Positions 35,401 to 47,900 of a DNA stretch of 64,000 bases are shown here, piece by piece; the first letter of the stretch is position 1; each line of letters begins with the position of its first letter. The notes under the pieces were generated by a model. The model was not told the DNA's origin and searched no databases. It saw nothing but the letters and a program-made list of their open reading frames with translations. A program made the position numbers and the translations under genes. The stretch comes from Heliopora coerulea (taxonomy: Eukaryota; Cnidaria; Anthozoa; Scleralcyonacea; Helioporidae), in assembly GCA_030142905.1 (NCBI GenBank), contig JASJOG010000065.1, positions 866,501 through 930,500 on the forward strand. The letters are read 5' to 3'.

Positions 35401-38400
35401 AGAATCTATCAAAAAAGAATCGTAAACGCGTATGAATTATATATCTTATATTTGCCTTCCGTCGGGTTTTATACGGATTACTGTTATCCGATATACTTCA
35501 CGAGAAGTTTTATATTCACTTGCCTTGCGACCCTGTCTTGAAGATGTCTCTGCAGATATTGTCGGTTTTTTCCAAATCGCAAGTATACTACCAAGCTTAA
35601 GGCGGCGCGTCAATCCTTCCATATGGTACGATCGTTCAAAACACTCTGGCGAAAAGTGATCTGAGCAAACCATAAACCGTGCTTCTCTCGGGTTAAAATT
35701 CCCGCGCTTTATTTTGACAAAATTAATCTAGATTCTTTTGGAAATTTTGTCGATTGGACTCTTATGTAAGGATATTCCTGCCTTAGTATCAGAGCCATTG
35801 CTGCAATCCTGCACAACACAGCGCGTTGATGGTATGACGGAATGATTTAATTTGAATTAGAGATTTCTCCAAGTAGCACTCAATCTTCGCGCTTGTTTAC
35901 TATACTAAACAAAGTTCACAATGTCTTGGGTTAAGACTCAGAGGTCACTGACGTCGACCCAGTCTCAAATATTAAAACACGTCCATTTTAATGGCGGCTG
36001 CGAATTTGCCGATTTCGTTCGTCAATAACTGCTTTACTTTTGTGATTATTGACGTGAAACTTCGTTTGGTATGTTTCTGGTACCTACACTTTATGCCCAC
36101 GGGAAAAAAAGTAGGACTGAAAATTTCGTCTCAGTGACACTTTAAGAATTTTAAGAAGAGTGCTAGAAAACTAGTTGTTTTCAACGGATCCATAGCAAAC
36201 CGTGCGGAGAAGAAAATAATAATAATAGCAATAATAATAATAATGCAATAACAATAATGATGATAATAATAATAATAATAATAATAATAATAGTAACATA
36301 CCCTTCACAAGACGATACACAGATAACTAAGGAGAAAGCTGAGATGCAATGCAGGAAAATGTCTAATTGGAAAGCCCCAGGACTTGACGGAGTGCAAGGC
36401 TTTTGGATTAAATATTTGACATCATGCTATCAAAAAATAGCGGATCAGATGGAAAAAATCTTAAATGATGAAGACGAACTTCCTGAATGGATGACGTCTA
36501 GCAGAACTGTGTTATGTGTGAAGGATCCAACATAGGGTAACAGTGTAGACAATTTTAGACCTATAACTTATTTGCCTTTAATGTGGAAGCTCATGACTGG
36601 GATTATAGCAGAAAGTATATACGGGTTTTTGGAGGGTAACATGGTGTTGCCATGAGTGAAGTTGGCAAGAGTGAAGTTGGTAAGAGTGAAGTTGGTAAGA
36701 GTAAAGTTGGTAAGAGTGAAGTTGGTAAGAGTGAAGTTGAAATTGATTCCTTAGTCAAGACTATACAACTCTTTTGTACAGATATCGGAATGGAATTTGG
36801 TATCAAGAAATGTGGAGTGTTAATCTTGAAAAGAGGAAAGGTTGTATAGTGTGAAGGTATTGTTTTGCCAAATGGGGGAACGATGAACATTATTGAAGAT
36901 GAGGGATATAAATATTTGGGGATCTTAGAGATGGACGAAATTAAGGAAGAGGCAATGGATAAACAGGTTCAAGAAAGAATACTTGAGAAGATTGAGGTTG
37001 ATTTTGAGGTCAAAACTGAATGGAAAAATAAGTTTCAAGCGAACAAAAGGTGGGCGGTAGCAGTACTCAGGTATGGAGCAGGAATTGTTAAATGGAGTAA
37101 TGAGGAATTACAAAGCTTGGACAGAAGTTAACAGTGCATGGCACCTTTCGTCCTAGAAGTGATGTAGATAGGTTATATCTACCAAGAGGAAAAGGAGGAA
37201 GAGGGCTAATAAATTGTGAAAGTTGTGTACGAGCAGAAGAGAATGGGATAGGGTGGTATGTTAAGAATACCGTAAAGCCACTGTTAGTACTGGTTAGACA
37301 AGGGGGTATAATCAGTACGGAAGAATGTGCGACAAAAGAAGAGTAAAGAGAGCAGAAGTGGAGCAATAAGAAGATGTATGGACAATACTGTAGGGAGATA
37401 AGTGATGACACTGACAAGGAGAAGAGGTGGTTGTGGTTGAAAAACAGTGATTTAAAGGCAGAAACAGAAGTTCTTATCCGTGCCGCGCAAGAACAGGCAT
37501 TAAGAACTAACTGCATCAAGTTCAACATAGATAAGACTCTTAATACGCACGCTCTCAAGCTGTTCTCTCAGAAAAATTTTCTGAGTCCCTGACGGGAATC
37601 GAACCCGTAACCTTCTGATCGCCGGTGAGACGCTCTAACCATTGAGCTACAAAGATCTCAGATGGTGAGCGAAGGTTAAATTTGTGTACTGGTTCGTATA
37701 GATGGTAGACATATGTACTGCCAGTCTGCTAGTCTCGATATGTCGTCTATTTTTATGTTAATCAATGATGTGTTTGTGGTAGCTTGGTAATTATGTTCTT
37801 AATACGCACTCTCACAGAAATACGCACTCTTAATAAGCTGTTCTCTCTCCCCGTCAGGGACTCAGAAAGTTTTTCTGAGCGTATTAAGAATATAATTACC
37901 AAGCTACCACAAACACATCATTGATTAACATAAAAATAGACGACATATCAAGACTAGCAGACTGGATGTACATATGTCTACCATCTATATGAACCAGTAC
38001 ACAAATTTAACCTTCGCTCACCACCTGAGTCTTTGTAGCTCAATGGTTAGAGCGTCTTACCGGCGATCAGAAGGTTACGGGTTCGATTCCCGTCAGGGAC
38101 TCAGAAAGTTTTTCTGAGAGAACAGCTTGAGAGCGTGCGTATTAAGAACATAGTTACCAAGCTGCCACAAACACATCATAGATAAGACTGTTGAATCACC
38201 CCTATGTCGAATGTGTGGTGAAAAAGGAGAAAGTGTAGGACATGTGATTAGCGGATGCAAAAAGCTTGCTCAAAGGGAATATAAAAGAAGACATAATAAC
38301 GTGGCAAGAATAGTCCATTGGACATTATGTAGGAAATATGGCTTGGAGCGAGCAGCTCATTGGTATGATCATGCCCTGAAAGGAGTGGTGGAATCTTATG

Positions 38401-38885
38401 AGATAAAGGTGCTATGGGATTTCATGATACAGTGTGATCATCACATAGGATGTCGAAAACCAGACATAGTTGTTGTGGAGAAAGAAGAAAAGAAATGTTT
38501 AATTGTTGACATTGCCATTCCTGATGATAAAAATGTTGAAGTGAAAGAAGAGGAGAGGGTTCAGAAGTATGACGAGCTGAAATGGGAAATTAAAGAAATG
38601 TGGTCAATGAAGGGGGTAGACGTAGTACCGGTAGTTATCGGAGCACTCGGTACTGTGAGCAAGAAGCTGGAAAAATGGATAGATAGGATAGGAATAAAAC
38701 TTAATATAGAACATCTCCAGAAGACTTCGATTTTGGGAACAGCGAGGATATTGAGAAAGACTCTAGAAAGTTGAATGGACCAATGTCACCCCAGACTGCT
38801 GGCTGTAGATGGCTGACATTGAGGATTACCAGCAGAACATCAAGCTGTGAGAATTGCGATGATAATACTAATGATAATAATAATG

Positions 38886-38933
<48 letters not shown>

Positions 38934-41900
38934 TTTCTACGAAGTAAAACCCAGGTACGTATTAAAATTTTCACGAAAATAATCAACAAAACTAACAAAA
39001 AACCTCTTAAAATGTTACCGAGAAATTACTTTAGGCAAAGCTTAGCGAAACGTTCTTTTATTACGGTAAGTTTACCATCTTTGGACAGCAGAGCAAACTT
39101 GTTAAGCCACAGAAGCATTCTAAATGGTTTTAAATACTCGACTATAAAAAATTCGTTCAGCATAATTACTTTTGAACACTTTTTCTGAGGTTGTGAATGA
39201 ATGTTTTTGAAGCTTAAGTAAACAAAAAACTAAAATACAAGGTTGTGTAAAGGACTGGAACTGACGTAAAAGACCGCTTAAGGAACTTAAATAGACGTTA
39301 AAAATTTCCTTCAATGGGCGACCATCTTGGCTTCGCACTTTCCCCAGCCAATAACTGGGAGTAAGCATTCCAGTTACCATAAAAAAGAATTCAGTGCTAT
39401 AACCTTGACTCAGACTTGGTGTTCCATGTTACCTGGACTATTTATATACATATGAATTGGTTTCATTGCACTTTCTGTCTGTAGAAAAAGTAGCTGTGCC
39501 ACAACAATGTTTGCTAAATCATCTGTGATCTAAAATCAAGACAAATGAACGAGATGTTACATTTCAGCAACAACCAACCCGCGATCTTTACACCTACTTT
39601 ACTTTTTACTTTATTTTAGTTTACTAAAACTTATTTATACACGATGGCCTTTTTGTTTCCTGGTTTTCAAAGGGCCATTTTGGATATTTTCAAGAGAAGA
39701 AAATCGCTAATATTCATGCACATAAATTTACAGAATCTATGTTTATCACTATTTCTATACTTACAAACTTACAATACCTGTCTATACTAACTTAAACTAG
39801 TTACAATAAGGAAAAAAATATTAATGTTACAAAGATGTTTGAAGACAAATGAACGAGATATTACATTTCAACAACTACCAATCCGCAACTTTTATACCTA
39901 TTGCAGAAATTGTATGCAACACTTGAACTTGGACGGCTGAATCGTCACACTGCAAAGAGGGGAGTCACGCTTTGGAAAGAGCGTAAAATGTCTGCTTTGG
40001 GATTTGGTTCATTAGTTATGGATAATTTTTTCCCGTTAGAATCCTCTTGGGAGAGCGGAAAGCATTTGTCACTTCCAAAGAACGAACAAATTATCGTACA
40101 AAGTATATAATGCAAATAAATAATGAGTTGAACCACCGCACCATAACGTGGAGCATGAATCATCCTTTGAAAACAGACCTAAATGTCTGCTTTAGGGTTT
40201 GATTCATTAGTTTTGGATAGTTATTCCCCTTTCGAATTCTCTGGGGAGAATACAAACCACTTGCTATTTTTAGCGGACGAATAATTCATACTGTATTAAA
40301 ACTAAATAAATCATTGCAAGCTGTCAATAGTTTCTATAGTCCGTTTCAATATGAAGGATTTCTGCCCTTGACGGCTTTTTATTTGCACTTCCGTAAAAAA
40401 ATATTTCATGGGAACCTAAAATGAAAATGAAATCAAGTATATGCATCCTGAGACAAAAACTGAGTTTTGTATTCGCTGTTTAATCGACTCACGTCTCAAA
40501 GAAGAATCTCAAAGAAGAAGTCGAACTTGGACCACACATCACTCGATTAACAACTGTGAGCACAACGTTTAACGAACGTTGAAATCCTTAGTAATATATA
40601 ATTTAAACTATTCATTTCGTGTTTATTCATAATATCGTAGCTTTACTCGCGTGTGTTATTCAGTTCACTAATACATCGCAAGCTAATCTACCAGTAACTG
40701 ACTTGACTCGCAAAACTCGTAACACTCGCCAGTGGCAAGTCGCGAGTGCAGCGAGTATTCTGTTTCGCCAGGATTGCGAGTGCTTGCGAGTAGCGAGTCG
40801 AAACGAGTGCTCGCAAGACTCGCTACTCGCGACTTGAGGTTACCTTACTCGCGAGCGGCACTGTACTTCACTTTACTTTACTTAAACTTATTTATAGACG
40901 GTGGCCTTTCTGTACCCTGGTTTTGAAAGGGCCATTTTGGATATTTTCAAGATAAGAGTATTACTAATATTCATGCACATAATTTACAAAATGTGTCGAT
41001 CACTAATGTCTATTATGATTTTAGAAATTTGAGAGCTTGGTTATATCTTAAGACAGATGAATGATCTTCACGCTCTGTACTCAGAAAATGATTTCTGAGC
41101 CCCAGACGGGGATCGAACCCGCAACCTTCTGATGACCGGTGAGACCCTCTAACCATTGAGCGTTAGAGCGTCTCACCGGTCATCAGAAGGTTGCGGGTTC
41201 GATCCCCGTCTGGGGCTCAGAAATCATTTTCTGAGTACAGAGCTTGAAGATCATTCATCTGTCTAACTAATCTCTATATTTACAAATTTACAATACCTGT
41301 CTATAGTAACTTAATATAAACTACTTACAATAAGAAAAATACAATATTAACGTTACAAAAATATTTCAAGCATGGGAAATAGTTTCTGTACCGATGTTGT
41401 CAATCGTTGTGTTAAAAGATTAAATATAAAGTAACTCGCGAATCTGGCGAAGTACTCTGACGAAGTACTCTGCCGTCTGAGCTCTTACAAAAATTTCACA
41501 TGAAAATTTCATTAATGAAAATAATATTTCACACGTGAATTGTTTTAATTCCATACGTGAAATTAAAATTTTATGTGTGAAATATAGATTTCGTATGCTA
41601 CAATTTCACATGTGAAATTTTGTACCAGTTCATTTCACAAGTGAGTTAGGTATTTCATATGAGAAAATTTTATATGTGAAAATGTTACAATTGCATGTTT
41701 TTCACATGTAAAAAACGTGAAATCTCTGTAAGGTAGCTACGATGGCGGTTGCCAAGAGCACGATCTCGTGTAATACCTATGAAGTGAAATCGCCGTCAGA
41801 TTACACAAGCGATTTCAGGTAGCAGTTTCGGATACACGACAAAAATCGCCGCAAAATCGTTGCGAAGGTCGCTGATGTGAACGGACCTTTATATATTTCT

Positions 41901-44900
41901 GTTGCCGTCATAAATTTGCAAGCAAAATGCAGATCGGTGGATTTAATAGATAATTACTGAGGCACGCAGCATTAATGGATATAATGCGGCCTCAGCTGCC
42001 TGTATCATATCCAATAATGCTGCGTACCGAAGTAATTATCTATTGTAAATACTGACCTTCATCTAAACCCATTACGTTTTCTCTGCATTATATCAGCAAA
42101 TGCAAGGAGCAAAATTTTACAAACTCAACTTGCATAATTTTGCTCTCTGCATTCGTTGATATAATGCCGATTGAAAACAATAAGTTTTGATGCGGGTCAG
42201 TAATTATATCAAATTGACTGACGGCTTAATTTACATGTTCCACCTATGTGTTCTGCTGTACGGTTGAGGACATGCTTAAACGGTTCAACGTTTTCCAAGA
42301 CAAGTAAGCAGGCACAGTCACGTCGAACGTACAACACGATAATCGTGCGCCATTACGATAATAAAGGTTCAACAACATGAAGCAGTAAAGCCATCAGGCC
42401 TTATCTTACAGAAATTACTGTACATACATTTTCTGGTGGTTTTAAGGCTTGCACACATTGGACATGCGACACAACCTTCTTAGCGTTCGTCGTAACGCTT
42501 GGAAATTGACATGACATTATTTTCATGGGATCGTTCACAAAGAACAGGTCCCCGTCGCAGCGTTGGCGTAACACGTACAATGTGTAAAATAGCACTAATA
42601 CAATATGGAGATAATTTTCAAGCGTCACGGTGTACGATTACGTCATAGCACTACGCGTCCAATGTGCACAAGTCTTCACTCAGAGGATACGGCAAAAATT
42701 TTGTGTTAAAGTATCTTATCTATATGCATTCGATAACTCCATCAGCTAGCTAAGCTGTTGTTCCTAAAGGTCCAGTAAAGGCCGCCCCTCATGGGTCCAG
42801 TATTACTACAGAAGGAAACTGGAGTACCCGGAGAAAACCTACGACGCTTGGTAGACTCAAATTGGACAGTACTCTTCTCATATGTGACCAAGGTAACTTT
42901 AACCAGAGCAGAGCATGATCGCAATATTGATCAATATGATCAATAGCCAAGATCAGAGCATGGTACCGGAATTGAACCCTAGTCATAATGGTGAGTAGAC
43001 TTGTCTGTAAGTCCCTCAGTTCAAGTCTCAAGTCCCTTGAATCAAGTCCCAAGTCAAGTCTAAAGTCAGTGAAAACAAGTCCCAAGTCAAGTCTCAAGTC
43101 ATTGAGAACAAGTCTGGAGTCAAGTCTCAAGTCCTCTCACATTGCGAAACCAAGTGGTCACACATAAAATCCTAATGACTACAAAAGAAGTTCACTAAGG
43201 TCAGATTAAGGAATTCAAGATTTCGGCAAACAACAAGTCTCAGCGGAATCCAAACGAAAACCACTTTCGGAACGTACGCCATGGTTACTTGTTGTGAGAA
43301 TGAGTTCAATGGACCAGCTGAAAAAAGGCCCATTAACTGAACTCTAACTTCATGTAATCAAACACAAAAAGTACTGATCAACAATGTCGGATAACACGGG
43401 CTCTCACATCGGATAAATACTGTGTAATAAGAAAACTGTCTTTAGTTGAAAGTCCTGTAGATTACTCCCTTTTGCTTTAATATTACTTTTAGATTCAAGT
43501 TAGACGCGAGTCTCAAACGGCAAAACACCAAGTCTCAGGTCAATTTAAGCAAGTCCAAGTAAAGTCGCGAGTCACAAAATATTTCAACTCGAATGGGACT
43601 CGAGTCCGAGTAACTGATTCGAGTCAACAACACTGGTGGTGAGAGGCACATGGAAACCACTGTGCTACCAGCACCCCAACAAATATTTATTATTCTGGCT
43701 CAATCGTGCCATTAGAAGGATATCCGTTTATGGAAGGAATAGAAGACCTTTAGAATCGACCTTTAGAATACAACTCTTGGGCCACTGGCCGGGAATCGAA
43801 TCTACGACCTTTGGAATCTGGTGCAACGCTCAACTGAGTTAAGGCGGAGAAATATGAGCTTCTATTTGTCCCAGTTAACAAACTACTTGAGAAACGATTT
43901 AGTTGATATTTTGTAGGACTTAACTGGCCATTTGCTTTACCTTAGAGTGGGCTCAAAAAACTTGGGTGAACGCAGTTGGTAAGATGTAAGTCGATTTGTT
44001 TCTTTACATTCATTGAACTGCACTTTTCGTTTGCGTTGGTTGGTCGTTTTATTCACAAATTGCACATCAGTGCGGTATTTAAAACTCGAAGATGTCCACG
44101 CAGCCTCTTCTTCAACAGCGTAAACGGAAACTATATTAAGTGAAACCAAATTTTCTAGTGTCAAAATCATGTGTGATTCCGACAATTGAAAATTTACTTT
44201 CAATTAATTTAGACTGTTTTATGCTATGCCGAAAATAACGAAGATTCCTTGAGTATACTCTTCACTTCATCGGTATTAGCAGGAGCCTGTGAGGCCACCC
44301 GTTTCACCCGTTCGAAAACACTTCCGTCAGTTCTAAATTTTAGAATAACGTTTTGAAGCGTGGCCAGATTGTAATCTGAACAACCTGGACCTAAGAACGT
44401 TTTCGCCCAAAAGTTGGAAGAGTTGGTCAAAATGTTAGGTAAGGATTAGGCTTAAAATTAAGGTTAGTATTAGGGTTAGTATTAGGGTTAGGTTTAAGAT
44501 TAGGATGAGGTCAGGTTGCTCAGATTACAATCTGGCCACGCTTCAATGCGGTGTTCTAACATTTAGAACTGACGCTTTAAGAGTTTTAGAACGGGTGAAA
44601 CGCCTGGTGACGCTATGAAATTTAAACCGCTACCCTGCTCGAGAGGTAATGAAAAGTGCATGTCTAGCCCGAGTTTAATGAATTTCGCAAATATTCTGTA
44701 CCCATGAGACATATGTTTTGGAAATGCGGGAGCTTGGAGTTATCTTGAATGATAAATGAACGTTCGTCAAGCTCTATCCTCAGAAAAACGATTTCCGAGC
44801 CCCAAACGGGGATCGAACCTGCAACCTTCTGACGACTGGTGAGACGTTCAAACCATTGAGCTGCCAAGTCTCAGATGGTGAGCTAAGGTGCGAGTTCGAC

Positions 44901-47900
44901 ATACGCGTGACCTAAGCGGAAGCCACTAAATGTTAGTAATGTTATTACTGACACATATATTTTTGGAAATGTGGGAGCTTGGAGATATCTTGAATGACAG
45001 ATGAACATTCGTCAAGCTCTTTCCTCAGATATCTGATAACTGAGTTATCTGATATCTATCCTCAGATAGGTGAGATATCTCAAGATATTTTAAGGTAGAA
45101 ACCCACGAATAAATAAGGCAAACGGTAAGTTTGAATATAATTTTACTAACGTTTCGTTGCTACATGCAACATCTTCAGAGTGGGTAAAATTACTAAAGTG
45201 ATAACAGCTATATTTCTATTTACATGTGAATAATTAATTAGCAGATAAACCAACAAGGACGAAGAGACAAAATTACGAAGTGACATTCACCGTAAAAAAG
45301 CCTATTATACATGTATGTGCGCAGCTAAAATAAAGACAGTGGTACCGAAGAGAAGTTTTCATTTAGAAAGGGTTTGAATTTAGTAATTAAAAAGCTCTCC
45401 CGGATCACCAGTTCAAGGTTAGAACTGCAACGGATCGACGAAATGATGGAGAAGTCGTTAGGAGAGATTGCGTGTTGAATGTGATGAGTATGAGCAAGAA
45501 TGCTCGAGACTGAATGTATGCTTAGCCTTTTGTCGGGTAGAGGGTGAAATTCCCATATGCTCTGAGATTAGAGTATGAAGATGTCGGCGGGTTTTGCCGA
45601 AATACAACGCTCCGCAGTATTGACACTTGTAGTGATAAACTATACGCAATCTCATTAACATGGGAATTTTATTATTAAAGTGGAAAAAAACTGGACAGTC
45701 GTCTATCTGGCCTAAAGATAAACTGCAATGATATGTCAGGAAAAGCAGAAGAACATAATTTTTGGATTTGTGTCCGTATTTGTACACAATGGGAACCCGT
45801 AAAAGGGAGAGAAAAGTTGATAATAGTTTTTGCGTAATGTTGTTCATTAGCGTTTGGTGATTTACGGCAAAAAAGTTTATCAAGAAAAACACAAATGTGG
45901 CGACCAAGAAACACGTCAGGATAGCCATTAGTAAGAAAGGTTTTCTTGAGTTTTAAGAGTTCAGAGTGGAAAAGGTGGTATGAAGAGTAGATTTTAAAGT
46001 AGCAATCAAGTAAAGTGTAAATAAGACCTCGTTTAAAGGAGCACGGGACGAAACTGTCAAAGTTGGTAAATAAACCAGTGAAAGGAGGTTTTCGATAAAC
46101 CTAGGTTGAGAAGACTTCAGGGCGATTAATAACAAATATCTAGGAAAGGGAGGGTAAAATTGGTTTCTAGTTCACTGGTGAAAATTAGATTAGGGTGCAG
46201 TGAATTCAAGTAATTCTGGAAGCGAAGAACATGTTCACGGGAAAGGAAAATAACAAAACAGTCATCGACATAACGCCGGAAATAAATGGTTAACTAATTG
46301 CCCTGCTGAATTTAAACCCAGCTCCCACATTTCCAAAAATATATATCTCAGTAATAACATTATTAACATATAGTGGCTTCCGCTTAGGTCGCGCATATGT
46401 CAAACTTGCAACTTAGCTCACCATCTGAGTCTTGGTAGATCAATGGTTAAAGAGTCTCACCGGTCATCAGAAGGTTGTGGGTTTGATCCCCGTCTGCGGC
46501 TCAGAAATCGTTTTTATGAGGATAGAGTTTGACGCACGTTCATCTATTATTCAACACTGCATCCATGATAACTCAAATTAATTCCGATCTTTCATGTGGC
46601 TTTTTGGTAAAATGGATAGCACAGGTATCTTGGTTCTGCTGCTGAAATAAATCAAGTGACAACGCTCAAATATGCCCATGACGTAAAACAGTCGCTATTC
46701 AGTCATGCGACGAAATGAAAATACTGTATTGTACCACAAGCCAACCCAATTTCATGATATTCATATCTAAGTGCCATTCATTTCATGATATTCATATCTA
46801 ATCAATAGTGGTTAGAAATAGCTTTCTTTGCAAACTCACAGTATATAGGAATATAACAGTACTTACTGGGCCCATCACAGTTATGATACGATCCTTTAGC
46901 AACCGTGAATAGATGTCATAGGCACGTTCTCCACGACCCTGGAATGACGAATTAGAAAGCTCAATTGTGTTGACCACGACAACTTCAAGCGTTAAGGCAA
47001 CCTCCACTTAGCAAATACAAGGTTGCTCGAGTGTCTCTGTGCTGTGATAGAGACACGAATGACGTCATTTCAACCGGGAAAATATTTACTGGAAACACGA
47101 AGCGTAACCAAGCGTTTTCAGGAATTTTTCTGATTGAAATGATGTTATGAATGTTTCAATCCCTGTTAGACTGCCTTTTTTATTAAATAACTGAGGCTTG
47201 TTTAAATTTTTGCAACGTCGTTTACGCCTCTGTATTTTATTATATGATACAGTAGTTTAATATAGACTGAAAATGACTTAAGCCGAGCCGCTGTTCTCTG
47301 AGAGACGATGAGGCTTGTCCAGTCAAAGCGTGTGCTTGTCATGTTATGAACTTAATTCGAAGAACACAAAACGAGTGACAACTGAAAACAGAACTTTAAA
47401 GTGCTTCTTCGATAAAAATATCGTATATGCAATTTTGATCTTATTTAAAAGCACTTTTGACGTGAGGAGGAATGGCGTTATCAGTGTGGTAATATCCTAA
47501 TCTCTGCCCGGAGCTATTCAGATTTTCGAGAAATGTAGATAAGAAGGTTTACAGTATAACGTGGTGCACTCTGCCAGGAAAAAATTGAAATTAATAAAAT
47601 AAACGATATCTCTTGAATTATCGAGTTGAGAGTATTAAATTGACAAGTATGGTAAAAGAGAATATGAACTCGATTGTGCAGATCAGCCATTAAGAGGCAA
47701 GGGTACAGTACACTCGACAATTTTACTCTGGCTAAGTGAGATGATTTCACTCGTCAACGGGATGAGTCCTGCCCCTTAACAAGTTAAATTGCTGGCACAA
47801 AACTGTGCAGTTTTGGTCAAATTTTGAATAAAACCATAAAATTCTTATGCCTGGGACGATGTTCGCAAAGCCATTTCAAATACTCCCAAACTTAGCAACC

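Larger units (their letters stand above)
37539..38176. mobile_element. Palindromic tRNA-SINE dimer, family A, with 13-bp target duplication
   Basis: A 638-bp insertion within the LINE frame is flanked by perfect CATAGATAAGACT repeats (37526-37538; 38177-38189). Two inverted arms, about 270 and 290 bp, each hold a tRNA-like body (37585-37656 minus; 38029-38100 plus). Each has the outer CTCAGAAAAA hairpin, GCTGTTCTCTC, and CGCACGCTCTCAAG. A rearranged fragment of the same SINE (37813-37885) lies between the arms. The 3' extension AACATAGTTACCAAGCTGCC is present in one arm end and in the centre. Confidence 0.9.
36300..38774 (+). pseudogene. RLE-type LINE polyprotein, broken (RT core deleted, stops, SINE insertion)
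   Basis: The RT palm-entry segment (36300-36535) reads [24 protein letters not shown] and, after a [23 protein letters not shown]. Instead of the palm with its Asp pair, a 15-bp minisatellite follows. Thumb and linker segments come next ([34 protein letters not shown]), with stops at 36847-36849 and 37129. Further pieces in shifted frames are [20 protein letters not shown] and [19 protein letters not shown]. The frame is split by a 638-bp SINE at NIDKT and resumes at 38190 as [20 protein letters not shown]. An uninterrupted 187-residue tail (38211-38774) contains the CCHC-like knuckle and the PD...VDIA endonuclease motif. No part can be functional. Confidence 0.85.
36294..38856 (+). mobile_element. 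R4/Dong-like non-LTR retrotransposon, internally deleted, in (TAA)n
   Basis: A plus-strand LINE remnant lies exactly between two (TAA)n tracts (36217-36293, 38857-38932). Its coding remnants run from the RT fingers ([17 protein letters not shown]) to the C-terminus ([12 protein letters not shown]). A zinc knuckle [18 protein letters not shown] is followed by a restriction-like endonuclease block [20 protein letters not shown]. That RT order places it with the RLE-type LINEs. Insertion into TAA repeats is the known habit of Dong (R4 clade). The RT catalytic core is missing and a SINE interrupts the 3' part, so it is dead. Confidence 0.75.
45060..46300 (-). mobile_element. Penelope-like retroelement remnant (RT end, GIY-YIG endonuclease, 3' terminus)
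   Basis: Reading minus from 46300, an RT catalytic box [12 protein letters not shown] appears at about 46262-46290. It is followed in shifted frames by [13 protein letters not shown], the RT thumb and linker, and then the endonuclease [20 protein letters not shown] with [10 protein letters not shown] (45545-45640). That order, RT then GIY-YIG, is diagnostic for Penelope-like elements. A terminus with the hammerhead-like motif CTGAAGATGTTGCATG and TAGCAACGAAACG lies at 45147-45185. It is 5'-truncated at about 46300. Confidence 0.85.

Noticed and set aside
35432..35659. Plus-strand 75-codon frame
   Set aside because: It is the antisense shadow of the THAP exon, whose Cys and His residues are conserved on the minus strand.
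36652..36849. A protein with EVGKS repeats
   Set aside because: The 15-bp repeat is a minisatellite at a deletion junction within a LINE; the frame continues into RT-thumb sequence.
38029..38100. Functional tRNA gene (intact cloverleaf)
   Set aside because: It has an inverted partner and lies within a SINE insertion with target duplications; the acceptor stem relies on several G-U pairs, and similar bodies recur across the window.
43000..43150. CAAGTC tandem units as a CRISPR or protein-coding repeat
   Set aside because: Spacing is irregular, no spacers are present, and the block belongs to an element with an 8-bp target duplication.
44455..44497. True telomere or chromosome end
   Set aside because: The TTAGGG-like run is short, degenerate and inside a foldback element with continuous sequence on both sides.
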